Origin: an uncultured Clostridia bacterium
GTDB lineage: Bacteria > Bacillota > Clostridia > Christensenellales > Borkfalkiaceae
DNA length: 58,441 bases
Assembly: GCA_947627765.1 (NCBI GenBank)
Contig: CANQXA010000008.1
Location: forward strand, 1 to 58,441
Direction: 5' to 3'
The translations under genes and the position numbers were made by a program. Shown in pieces: positions 8,234 to 15,652 of this stretch (positions are counted from its first letter, which is position 1; each line of letters opens with the position of its first letter). The notes under the pieces are model-generated. The model was not told where the DNA came from and searched no databases. It worked only from the letters and a program-made list of their open reading frames with translations.

Positions 8234-8309
8234 CCGTCGTGGGTGCCCTTTTGGGGCTGAGATCATACCATTGGAATCGGGCAAGGTAACGCTTGGACGA
8301 AAGAACGGT
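8234..8309 (+). promoter_or_regulatory. TPP (THI-box) riboswitch
   Basis: The THI-element signature is present: GGGTGCCC, then GGCTGAGA (8255-8262) with ATCATACC following, then the second arm with GCAAGGTAACGCTTGG, matching the GxTAATGCxxxCG core of TPP aptamers, and a closing P1 pairing between CCGT (8234) and ACGG (8305). A terminator follows at 8321-8350 and the controlled gene is a thiamine transporter, so thiamine pyrophosphate should shut off thiT. Confidence 0.92.
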
Positions 8310-8320
8310 TGAAAGAATTT

Positions 8321-8350
8321 CCGCCTGCGATCATTTGCGGGCGGTTTTTT
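8321..8350 (+). terminator. Expression-platform terminator of the TPP riboswitch
   Basis: An eight-base-pair stem, CCGCCTGC against GCGGGCGG with an eight-base loop, followed by six T residues. It lies between the aptamer and the thiT start, as expected for transcriptional control in Firmicutes. Confidence 0.8.
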
Positions 8351-8377
8351 CATGGGCGGATCAAACGGAGGTAACCT

Positions 8378-9475
8378 ATGTTGCAAAGTTCCCTTTTGAG
8401 CTCCGCCGTATGGTATCCGTTCCGCGTGGAGGACTCCCCCTTGGGGATCCTGCGCTTTACGGCATTCTGGGCGACGGTGCTCTTCCTCGTGCTCGGCGTC
8501 GTCTGCGCGCTCATTCTGAGCCGTGAGGACCGCGCCGCCTTCGGACGCGCCTACTTCGTGGGAGCGATCTTCGCCGCCGCCGCGCTCGGGATTCTCTTCC
8601 TCGTCGTCACCTTCCTCGAAGACGGGATCGCGCTCATCCTGTTTGCGCCCCTTCTGACCCTGATCCTCGCCGCGATCGTCGCCGCAGTCCTTCTGCTCAT
8701 ACGGAGAAACCTCGCGACGAAGATCCTCGCAGGGATCCTCGTGGGCGGGGCGTTCATCGCCGCCGTCGTCTGCGTAGGGCTCCACTTCGCTTCGGGCGAA
8801 TCCCTCGAATGGAACGGGATCGGCAACGGAGACGTCAGCGAACTCGGGCTCTATCTCTCCGCCGCACTCTTTTTGGCGCTTCTCGCCGCCGCGGCGTTCT
8901 GGTTCGGCAGAAAGGATAAGAAGGGCTTCGATTCCCGTTCGATCGCGTATGCCGCCGTCTGCATCGCCATGAGCTTCGCCCTCTCCTATCTCCGCATCGT
9001 CAAGATGCCGCAGGGCGGATCCATCACCGTCGCCTCCCTCCTGCCTCTCATGCTGTACTCCTATATGTTCGGCACCAAAAAGGGCGTGTTCGCGGGCATG
9101 ATCTACGGCATTCTGCAAGCCTTCCAAGACCTCTACATCCTGCATCCCGCGCAGTTCATCCTCGACTACCCAGCCGCCTTCGCCTGCATCGGGCTCGCGG
9201 GAATGTTTGCAAAGTGCAAGTCTCTCGAAAAACTGCCCCCTCTCCAATTCGCGCTGGGTGCGGTCGTCGCGGGGCTTCTCCGCTTCGTCGCCCACTTCCT
9301 CTCGGGCTGTTTCGCCTTCGGCGCCTTCGCGCCCGAGGGTACGCCCGTCTGGATCTACAGCCTCACCTATCAGGCGGGCTACGTCCTGCCCGACATCGCG
9401 ATCGTCGTCGCGGTCGGCATCTTCCTCTTCTGCTCCCGCTCCTTTGTGAAGACGGTCCGCCGCGTCAACCGCTGA
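8378..9475 (+). CDS. thiT: Thiamine ECF transporter S component with extra N-terminal membrane domain
   Basis: Substrate-binding membrane subunit that takes up thiamine together with a shared ECF module (not encoded here). The ThiT domain occupies residues about 186-365: SITVASLLPLMLYSYMFG, GVFAGMIYGILQAFQDLYI, then HPAQFILDYPAAF (LDYP at 262-265) and an AHFLSGCFAFG segment, all characteristic of ThiT. Normal ThiT is about 190 residues. Here 180 extra residues precede it, with about five hydrophobic helices (near 25-47, 58-80, 83-108, 115-136, 155-175) and a charged linker at 176-186. GGAGGT at 8367 is well spaced from ATG 8378, so the extension is translated. Upstream TPP riboswitch supports the substrate. 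Confidence 0.9.
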   Translation: MLQSSLLSSAVWYPFRVEDSPLGILRFTAFWATVLFLVLGVVCALILSREDRAAFGRAYFVGAIFAAAALGILFLVVTFLEDGIALILFAPLLTLILAAIVAAVLLLIRRNLATKILAGILVGGAFIAAVVCVGLHFASGESLEWNGIGNGDVSELGLYLSAALFLALLAAAAFWFGRKDKKGFDSRSIAYAAVCIAMSFALSYLRIVKMPQGGSITVASLLPLMLYSYMFGTKKGVFAGMIYGILQAFQDLYILHPAQFILDYPAAFACIGLAGMFAKCKSLEKLPPLQFALGAVVAGLLRFVAHFLSGCFAFGAFAPEGTPVWIYSLTYQAGYVLPDIAIVVAVGIFLFCSRSFVKTVRRVNR

Positions 9476-9509
9476 GCCGCCGTAAAACGGGATCAAACCG
9501 TAAAAAACG

Positions 9510-9579
9510 ACCCGCCTCCCCGATGGGACCCCGAAGCCGCAAGACTTTGGGCGTTCCCGTCGCCGAAGGCGGGTTTTTT
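9510..9579. terminator. Bidirectional terminator between thiT and the TIR gene
   Basis: An outer stem ACCCGCCT (9510-9517) pairs with AGGCGGGT (9567-9574), and an inner stem CCGAAG pairs with CTTTGG. T-runs follow on the plus strand (9574-9579), and A-runs at 9502-9507 give a T-run on the minus strand. It can end both thiT and the pyrH-to-TIR operon. Confidence 0.75.
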
Positions 9580-9591
9580 GCATGAGGGGGC

Positions 9592-10017
9592 TCAAACGGG
9601 GAAGGCTTCGACCGCCTCCACGAGCCCGCCGAGCCCTTCTTCTCCCCAACGGAAGGACGGGCTCATGCGGATCCCCCGCGGATAGGCGGCAGGGTCGCCG
9701 CCGAGATAGGAGAGAAAGAGCTTCTTCTTGCCGTCCGCGACGTCGCGGTAAAAACTTTCCCACTCATAGCGGACCCAGCCGTCCGCGCAGTCGCCGGGCG
9801 CACCCGAGACGAGGATCAGACATTCCGCCCCGTCCAAATGCCGCGAAATGAGGGTGAGATAATCGTAAGTCCCCGAATCGGGCGTCTCCTCCAAGCTGAA
9901 ATAGACGCGGTAACCCATGCCGCGCAACCGTTCGGTGAGACTGCGTGCGGCGACATACTCGGGCGCGCAAAGATCGCGTTCGAAACTGAAACGGCAGCAG
10001 ACAAAGATCTCTTTCAT
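9592..10017 (-). CDS. Small TIR-domain protein
   Basis: A stand-alone Toll/interleukin-1 receptor (TIR) fold of 141 residues. Seen: first strand KEIFVCCRFS, helix with AARSLTERLRGMGYRVYFSLEE, a turn rich in Gly and Asp, YLTLISRHLDGAECLILVSG, then WVRYEWESFY, where E85 occupies the position of the catalytic Glu of NAD-cleaving TIR proteins (WxxxE). Family knowledge says bacterial TIR proteins cleave NAD or make signalling nucleotides, often in phage defence; no effector partner such as a SIR2 or SLOG gene is nearby. It starts 15 bases after the rseP stop with GGAGG before ATG 10017, so it is the last gene of the pyrH operon. Enzyme activity is inferred only. Confidence 0.75.
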   Translation of the reverse strand: MKEIFVCCRFSFERDLCAPEYVAARSLTERLRGMGYRVYFSLEETPDSGTYDYLTLISRHLDGAECLILVSGAPGDCADGWVRYEWESFYRDVADGKKKLFLSYLGGDPAAYPRGIRMSPSFRWGEEGLGGLVEAVEAFPV

Positions 10018-10032
10018 ACTTCCTCCGTATAA

Positions 10033-11379
10033 TCAAACGAACTGTAAGATATCGACGAGAACGGCAAACCCGAGCAGTAAAATAAATCCGACGGCATGGA
10101 TGACCGCCTCGACCTTGCGGGAGATGGGCTTCTTACGGATCCATTCGATGAGGGTGAATACCACCTTACTGCCGTCGAGCGCGGGAATGGGAAGGAGATT
10201 GAACACCGCGAGATTCACCCCGATATACGCCGTGATCTCGAGGAAATTCCGAAATCCCGTGACCGCGATGCGCGACGTCATCGAGATGGTCGTAACGGGT
10301 CCGCCCAGCGCGTCGATGCCGAGCCGCCCCGTCAAGAGGTCTCCGATCACGCGGAAAATGGACCCCGCGATCTTAAAGGAATAGACGAAACTGCGCCCGA
10401 CCGTCTCGAAAAAGCCGAAGCGGTACGTCGCAGAGGACAGCATATAGTACCTGCCGTCTTCCAGCTCCTCTACGCCGATGCCGAGCGCGCGCCAAACGCC
10501 CGAGACGTCGGCGCTGTTCTTCACATGGACGTCGCTGCGGAGCTTGATCTCGCGGTCCGCCTCGGCATAGCCGTCCTCCGTGGGATACGCCACGCGGAAG
10601 GTGACGATCTCTCCCTCTTTCTTGCCGTTGATCGCCGCGGCGATGTCCGTCGTGAGATATAAATTTTTGCCGTTCGCGCGCAGAAGAATGTCTCCCGCGG
10701 CGAAGGAATATTCGGCGGGATAGGCGTCGTTGACCTCCGAGCCCCGTACCATGACCAAGCTCTGCCCGTAGCAAGAGAAGAGAAGCAGGATGACGACGAT
10801 GGAGAGCAGGTAGTTCATCAGCGCTCCCGCGACCAAGACGATGATCCTCTGCCACGGCTTTTTTTCGACGAAAGAGCCCGTCTCGCCCTTGCCCGAAGGC
10901 GCCGCCGCCTCGTCTGTCTTCTCCGAAGAGGGTTTCTCTGCGGGGACGGGGGCGGGCTCTTCCGAAGGGACGGTTTCCTGTACGGAGACCGGCTCCTCCG
11001 CGGCGGCGGGCTCATTTGAAGGGGCTGTGCGATCGGCGGGAGAGGTCTCTTCCACGTCGGGAAAGACGTTCTCCTCCGCAGGGGCGGCTTCCTCGGACGC
11101 TTTTGCGGCTTTCTCCCCCTCCAACCCGTCTTCATCGGCGAAGGAACAATATCCCCCGAGCGGAATGAGGCGGATCGCAAAGAGTTCCCCCGTCTTCTTG
11201 CTCCGCCGTTTGAAGAGGGCGGGCCCGAATCCGATGGAGAACTCGTTGATCTTGAATTTCAGCAACTTCCCCGCAAGATAGTGCCCGAACTCATGGATGG
11301 TGATCATCACCAGCAAGATGAGAACGGCGAGGACGATGCCGAGCGCGGTACTGCCCGCGCTTAGAAGATTATTTTGCAT
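10033..11379 (-). CDS. rseP: Site-2 intramembrane zinc metalloprotease
   Basis: M50B protease that cleaves transmembrane substrates, typically anti-sigma factors or signal peptides. 448 residues from ATG 11379 (the open frame extends 18 codons further into dxr). Zinc motif HEFGH at 29-33 in the first membrane helix; a PDZ region at about 225-300; C-terminal NLLPIPALDGSKVVF near 390 supplies the third zinc ligand (Asp). Between residues about 85 and 170 there is an insertion rich in Glu, Pro, Ala and Ser not found in typical homologues. The 5' end overlaps the dxr stop by 11 bases. RseP after dxr and cdsA is a common bacterial gene order. Confidence 0.93.
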   Translation of the reverse strand: MQNNLLSAGSTALGIVLAVLILLVMITIHEFGHYLAGKLLKFKINEFSIGFGPALFKRRSKKTGELFAIRLIPLGGYCSFADEDGLEGEKAAKASEEAAPAEENVFPDVEETSPADRTAPSNEPAAAEEPVSVQETVPSEEPAPVPAEKPSSEKTDEAAAPSGKGETGSFVEKKPWQRIIVLVAGALMNYLLSIVVILLLFSCYGQSLVMVRGSEVNDAYPAEYSFAAGDILLRANGKNLYLTTDIAAAINGKKEGEIVTFRVAYPTEDGYAEADREIKLRSDVHVKNSADVSGVWRALGIGVEELEDGRYYMLSSATYRFGFFETVGRSFVYSFKIAGSIFRVIGDLLTGRLGIDALGGPVTTISMTSRIAVTGFRNFLEITAYIGVNLAVFNLLPIPALDGSKVVFTLIEWIRKKPISRKVEAVIHAVGFILLLGFAVLVDILQFV

Positions 11380-12457
11380 AGAGGAACCTTTCCGCGGTCT
11401 TGCGCGCCTTACGGTCGGCGGCGGCGAGGACATCGTACCCCTCCGCTTCTTCGCGGGGGATGCGGTCGAGCGCGTCTTTGATAGTGTCAGCGATTTGCGG
11501 GAAGGTTATACTCCCGCCGAGGAAGGCATGGACGGCGGTCTCCGCCGCGCCGTTGAGGATCGTGGGGCAGGTCCCCCCCGCCTTTCCCGCTTGGAGGGCG
11601 AGCCCGAAACAGGGGAATTTCTCCTCGGGAAGCCGCTCGAAATGCAGGGCGCCGAGCCGCGCGAAATCGAGTTGCGGACAGCAGGGAAGCCGCGCGGGAT
11701 AGGTGAGCGCGAGCTGGATGGGAAGCCGCATATCGGGATAACCGAGCTGGGCAATCGCCGCGCCGTCTTCGAAGCAGACGATGGAATGTACGACGGATTC
11801 GGGATGGACGACCGCGCGGATCCGTTCGAACCCCGCGCCGTACAGCCATTTCGCTTCGATCACCTCGTAGCCCTTGTTGAGCATGGTCGCCGAATCCACG
11901 GTGATCTTCGGACCCATCTTCCAATTCGGATGACGGAGGGCGTCCTGCGGGGTGACCCTCTTCATCTCCTCCTCCGTGAGGCGGAGGAAGGGTCCGCCGC
12001 TCGCCGTAAGGACGATTTCGGAAAAAGGGGTATCCCTGCGGAAGGAGAGCGCCTGGAAGATGGCGGAATGCTCGCTGTCTACGGGGACGATCTCCGCGCC
12101 CGTTTCCGCCGCCCGCTTCATCACGATCTCCCCGCCGCAGACGAGGGATTCCTTGTTCGCGAGGGCGACCTTCTTCCCCTTCCCGACCGCGGCAAGGGTA
12201 TAGGAAAGCCCGACGAATCCGCCCGCCGCGATGAACGCGACATCGCATTCCGAGAAGAGATCCTCGGGCATGGGTGCCCCGTCCGCGGCACAGAGCGCAA
12301 ACCGCGGGGAAAATTCCGCGGCTTGACGGGCGAGGGCGGCGCGGTCGCTTCCGCAGACGAGAGCGGAGATACTGAAGTTTTCTTTGTGGCTCCGTACGAC
12401 GTCGAGCACCTGTCTTCCGACGCTCCCCGTACTGCCGATGAGTGCGATCCGTATCAT
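11369..12457 (-). CDS. dxr: 1-deoxy-D-xylulose 5-phosphate reductoisomerase
   Basis: NADPH-dependent second step of the methylerythritol phosphate pathway to isoprenoid precursors. 362 residues. N-terminal nucleotide loop IALIGSTGSVGRQVLDV; active-site metal region PVDSEHSAIFQ; substrate-binding GGPFLR near 190 and HPNWKMGPKITVDSATMLNKG. ATG at 12457 is the family start; it has no good ribosome site, and a hairpin (12470-12487) lies only 12 bases upstream. Supplies the pathway that feeds uppS in the same operon. Confidence 0.97.
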   Translation of the reverse strand: MIRIALIGSTGSVGRQVLDVVRSHKENFSISALVCGSDRAALARQAAEFSPRFALCAADGAPMPEDLFSECDVAFIAAGGFVGLSYTLAAVGKGKKVALANKESLVCGGEIVMKRAAETGAEIVPVDSEHSAIFQALSFRRDTPFSEIVLTASGGPFLRLTEEEMKRVTPQDALRHPNWKMGPKITVDSATMLNKGYEVIEAKWLYGAGFERIRAVVHPESVVHSIVCFEDGAAIAQLGYPDMRLPIQLALTYPARLPCCPQLDFARLGALHFERLPEEKFPCFGLALQAGKAGGTCPTILNGAAETAVHAFLGGSITFPQIADTIKDALDRIPREEAEGYDVLAAADRKARKTAERFLYAK

Positions 12458-12469
12458 AAGAAAAAGAAA

Positions 12470-12487
12470 CCCGCCTGCAATGGCGGG
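12470..12487 (-). terminator. Intercistronic hairpin between cdsA and dxr
   Basis: CCCGCC and GGCGGG with a six-base loop; on the minus strand it is followed by TTTCTTTTTC. Weak terminator character inside an operon, directly before the dxr ATG. It may instead be a processing or stability element. Confidence 0.35.
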
Positions 12488-12505
12488 CGATTTATTCTAT
12501 GCGCG

Positions 12506-13549
12506 CTATCCCATGATCATGATCCTTACGACCATGACCAGACAGACAATGAGCCCCGCGTAGAGGGCGGAATCGATACGGTCCAAGATGCCGCCGTGCC
12601 CCGGCAAAATCTTGCCCATATCCTTGATGCCGAGCTTGCGCTTGATGGCGCTCTCGACGAGGTCGCCGAACTGCGAAAAGGCGGCGGTCAGCACGCCGAG
12701 CCCCATAAAGAAGAAGAGGTTGAGCGGCGTCGCGCCGATGTTGCGGATGGCGACCGCCGTGACCCCGATGTCGTCGAGCCGCATGATGCCGTAGTAAATA
12801 AAGAAGATGACGACCGCGCCCACTGCGCCGCCGATGAGCCCGCCGAGCCCGCCGATCACCGTCTTCTTGGGCGAAATGTTGGGCGCCATCTTCATCGGAA
12901 GGTACTTTCCGAACAGCTTCCCGAAGAAGAAGGCGAAGGTGTCCGCAAACGGCGAGACGACGAACACGAAGAGCACCGCGAGCTCGGAGTAGAATTGAAG
13001 GTGGTTGCAGACCGCGAGGACGACGAGCAGGAACGCGGGGTAGAGGTAGCACAGGAGCGCACAGCCCGTCGATTCGAGGGTGACCTTCCCGTGCGCGAAG
13101 ACGAGCATCGCGAGCAGGACGGAGATCCCCGCCATGAACACGACAAAGGTGATGTGGAGGGAGTAATTCCGCCCGGGAAGGGAGTTGAAGAGTTCATCGT
13201 TGAAACTGCCGTCGGGATTGAAAAAGCCGTCCTTGGGAAGCCCGACTTTCATGATGTCCTGGAAGATGTAATCGGACACCGCATAGGTGACGATGACGAG
13301 CGACGTGAATACCATGACCGTGGCCGTCTGCGAGGCGTGCAGTTTTCCCTTGAAGGCGCGGGTCATCTCCCACGTTCCGACGACGGAAAAGAGCAGGATC
13401 AGCGCGTCGAAAAACAGGTCGCTCACAAAAATTTTCAGCGCAAAAAAGGCGGCAAGCACTGCGATATAGACCGCACCCGTGATACAGCGGAGCGTGAGGT
13501 TGCTCATCTGCTTCTTGGGGGGGCGTTGTCCGGTCGTTTCTTCTTGCAT
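12506..13549 (-). CDS. cdsA: Phosphatidate cytidylyltransferase
   Basis: Integral membrane enzyme making CDP-diacylglycerol from phosphatidate and CTP, the branch point of phospholipid synthesis. 347 residues, about 75 more than usual; the excess is mainly a soluble loop after the third helix (around residues 85-130). The CdsA signature is present near the C-terminus: AIKRKLGIKDMGKILPGHGG followed by ILDRIDS. ATG 13549 lies 6 bases after the uppS stop; the nearest GGGAG is inside uppS. Confidence 0.95.
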   Translation of the reverse strand: MQEETTGQRPPKKQMSNLTLRCITGAVYIAVLAAFFALKIFVSDLFFDALILLFSVVGTWEMTRAFKGKLHASQTATVMVFTSLVIVTYAVSDYIFQDIMKVGLPKDGFFNPDGSFNDELFNSLPGRNYSLHITFVVFMAGISVLLAMLVFAHGKVTLESTGCALLCYLYPAFLLVVLAVCNHLQFYSELAVLFVFVVSPFADTFAFFFGKLFGKYLPMKMAPNISPKKTVIGGLGGLIGGAVGAVVIFFIYYGIMRLDDIGVTAVAIRNIGATPLNLFFFMGLGVLTAAFSQFGDLVESAIKRKLGIKDMGKILPGHGGILDRIDSALYAGLIVCLVMVVRIMIMG

Positions 13550-13555
13550 AGCGGT

Positions 13556-14236
13556 TTATAATCTCCCAAAGCGGCGTTCCCGCTTTCTGTAATCATCGAT
13601 CGCTTCCTCGAGGTCGCGGACGGTAAAATCGGGAAACATCTTTTCCGAAAACCACAGCTCGGCGTAAGCCGATTCGTAGAGCAGAAAATTGGAAAGTCTC
13701 ATCTCGTTTCCCGTGCGGATGAGAAGGTCGAGCTCGGGCATGGTACCCGTCGAAAGCGTCTCACGGAAGGTTTGCTCGGTGACGGGCTCCCCTTTCCCGA
13801 CGAGACGGTTGCAGGCGGCGACGATGTCCTGCCTGCCGCCGTAGCCGATGGCGATCGCAAGTTTTCCCCGCGTGCCGTCCGCCGTATCTTCCTCGGCGGA
13901 GGCGATGAGGGCGCGGATATCCGCGGGCAACGGACCGCGGTCCCCGATGATCTTCAACGAGATCCCGCGCTCTTTCAGCGAAGCCGTCTCCGACGAAAAA
14001 TACTCGCGGAAAAGCCCAAAGAGCTCTTCGAGCTCCTCCTTGGGACGCAGAAAATTCTCATGGGAGAGGGCGAATACCGTACAGCATCCGATGCCCATCG
14101 AAAAGGTGCGGTCTACGAGCTCCATCATGCGTTTCATGCCCGCGCGATGCCCCATAGCCCGCGGCAAAAGACGCCGCTTCGCCCACCTGCCGTTGCCGTC
14201 CATGATGATGGCGATATGCCGCGGAAGCGCGTTCAA
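13556..14236 (-). CDS. uppS: Undecaprenyl diphosphate synthase (cis-prenyltransferase)
   Basis: Builds the C55 lipid carrier for cell-wall synthesis from isopentenyl and farnesyl diphosphate. 226 residues. Catalytic Asp in IAIIMDGNGRWAKRR, the GHRAGMKR helix, FALSHENFLRPKEE, and the C-terminal DLLIRTGNEMRLSNFLLYES segment with AYAELWF. The family usually has RTGGE; here it is RTGNE. ATG 14236 overlaps the frr stop by four bases. Confidence 0.96.
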   Translation of the reverse strand: MNALPRHIAIIMDGNGRWAKRRLLPRAMGHRAGMKRMMELVDRTFSMGIGCCTVFALSHENFLRPKEELEELFGLFREYFSSETASLKERGISLKIIGDRGPLPADIRALIASAEEDTADGTRGKLAIAIGYGGRQDIVAACNRLVGKGEPVTEQTFRETLSTGTMPELDLLIRTGNEMRLSNFLLYESAYAELWFSEKMFPDFTVRDLEEAIDDYRKRERRFGRL

Positions 14237-14805
14237 ACGGTGAGGAGCTCCTTTTCTTTGGCGGCCGCCGCCTTATCGATCTGCTCGATGTACTTCGTGA
14301 CGCTCTTCTCGATATCGATCTCGCAGTTCTTCGCCTCATCCTCGGAAATCTCTTTCGCCGTCTTCATCTTCTTGACGGCCTCCATCGCCTCTCTTCTCAC
14401 GTTGCGCGCGGCGACCTTGGCGTCCTCGCCCATTCTGCGGGTCTGCTTGACAAGCTCCTTTCTGCGCTCTTCGGTGAGCTCGGGGAACACGAGGCGGATG
14501 ACCGTGCCGTCGTTTGCGGGCGTGATGCCGACATTGGAGGCAAGGATCGCCTTCTCGATGGGCTTCAACAAAGACTTATCCCACGGGCTGATCACGAGAC
14601 AACGCGCGTCGGCGACGGAGACGTTCCCGAGCTGGTTCAGAGGGCTCATGCCGCCGTACGCTTCCACTTGCAGTTTATCGAGAATGTGGGGATTGGCTCT
14701 GCCCGCGCGAATGGCGGCATAGTCTGCCGTCAGGACGCTGACCGTCTTCTCCAGCTTCTCTTCGAGTACGAGAAATACTTCATCTACCTTTTCGCTGTCG
14801 ATCAT
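14233..14805 (-). CDS. frr: Ribosome recycling factor
   Basis: Splits post-termination ribosomes together with EF-G. 190 residues, close to the standard 185. Contains IRAGRANPHILDKLQVEAYG near residue 30, SVADARCLVISPWDKSLL, and RKELVKQTRRMGEDAKVAARNVRR. ATG 14805 follows GAAGGAGATATT. Second gene of the pyrH operon. Confidence 0.98.
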   Translation of the reverse strand: MIDSEKVDEVFLVLEEKLEKTVSVLTADYAAIRAGRANPHILDKLQVEAYGGMSPLNQLGNVSVADARCLVISPWDKSLLKPIEKAILASNVGITPANDGTVIRLVFPELTEERRKELVKQTRRMGEDAKVAARNVRREAMEAVKKMKTAKEISEDEAKNCEIDIEKSVTKYIEQIDKAAAAKEKELLTV

Positions 14806-14829
14806 AATATCTCCTTCACCCGTTACGGG

Positions 14830-15540
14830 TCAATCATTACAAATGAGGGTGCCGATCTTCTCGCCGCAGACGGCGCGGAGGATCGAATCGCGTTCGCCGA
14901 GGGCAAAGGCAAGCACGGGAATGTTGTTCTCCATGCACATCGTGGCGGCGGTGGCGTCCATCGCCTTCAACCCGCCCGAGACGACGTCGCGGAACGTGAT
15001 CTTATCGTATTTTTTGGCATTGGGATCGAGGCGCGGATCGCGGTCGTAGATGCCGTCTACATTCTTTGCCATAAGTAAGACGTCGGCGTCGATCTCGCAA
15101 GCGCGCTGTGCCGCGGCGGTATCGGTGGAGCAATAGGGATTGCCCGTGCCGCACGCCATGATGACGATCCTGCCCTTCTCGAAGTGGTGGAGCGCCCTGC
15201 GCAGGATATAGGGCTCGGCGACGGAGATCATGTTGAGCGCGGTCTGCACGCGGGTAGGGATCCCCCGCTTTTCGATGGCGTCCATGAGAGCGAGGGAGTT
15301 CATGACGGTCGCGAGCATTCCCATGTGGTCGGCGGTCGTACGGTCCATCTGCGTGCCCTGCCGCCCCCTCCAAAAGTTGCCGCCGCCGATGACGAGCCCC
15401 ATCTCGACGCCCATCTCATGCACTTTGACGAGCTGGTCTACGACCCCCGAGATGACCTCTTCGTTGAGCCCGAAGCGTTGCTCGCCCGCGAGCGCTTCGC
15501 CCGAGAGCTTTAAGAGGACGCGCTTGAATTTTGCTTCCAT
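14830..15540 (-). CDS. pyrH: UMP kinase
   Basis: Amino-acid-kinase-fold enzyme converting UMP to UDP. 236 residues, starting MEAKFKRVLLKLSGEALAG, with GLVIGGGNFWRGRQ, DHMGMLATVMNSLA and CGTGNPYCSTDTAAAQRA. First gene of the operon; the predicted transcript starts about 20 bases upstream of ATG 15540, with only a weak AAGGCGGG site. Confidence 0.98.
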   Translation of the reverse strand: MEAKFKRVLLKLSGEALAGEQRFGLNEEVISGVVDQLVKVHEMGVEMGLVIGGGNFWRGRQGTQMDRTTADHMGMLATVMNSLALMDAIEKRGIPTRVQTALNMISVAEPYILRRALHHFEKGRIVIMACGTGNPYCSTDTAAAQRACEIDADVLLMAKNVDGIYDRDPRLDPNAKKYDKITFRDVVSGGLKAMDATAATMCMENNIPVLAFALGERDSILRAVCGEKIGTLICND

Positions 15541-15567
15541 GTTTTCCCGCCTTATTCCGTTTTTCTT

Positions 15568-15596
15568 AGTATATCATACCCGCGGCGAAAAATCAA
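15568..15596 (-). promoter_or_regulatory. Promoter of the pyrH-frr-uppS-cdsA-dxr-rseP operon
   Basis: Minus-strand TTGATT (15591-15596), 17-base spacer, TATACT (15568-15573) with an extended TG one base before the -10. Start near 15561. Confidence 0.8.
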
Positions 15597-15610
15597 GTGT
15601 TCACGGGATG

Positions 15611-15643
15611 AAAAAAGGACCCGAAAATCTTCGGGTCCTTTTT
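15611..15643. terminator. Bidirectional terminator after the 2405-residue lipoprotein gene
   Basis: AAAAAGGACCCGAA and TTCGGGTCCTTTTT form a long perfect stem with a four-base loop, ending the minus-strand lipoprotein gene ten bases after its stop. It is followed by the pyrH promoter. Confidence 0.9.
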
Positions 15644-15652
15644 GGTCGGAAG

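Noticed and set aside
8159-9763. 534-codon minus-strand frame opposite thiT
   Set aside because: Antisense to a riboswitch-controlled transporter; composition is charged and repetitive, with no ribosome site and no family match.
9592-10017. Thoeris-type defence system
   Set aside because: Only a TIR protein is present. No ThsA-like SIR2/SLOG effector or other defence gene is adjacent, so a complete system is not supported.
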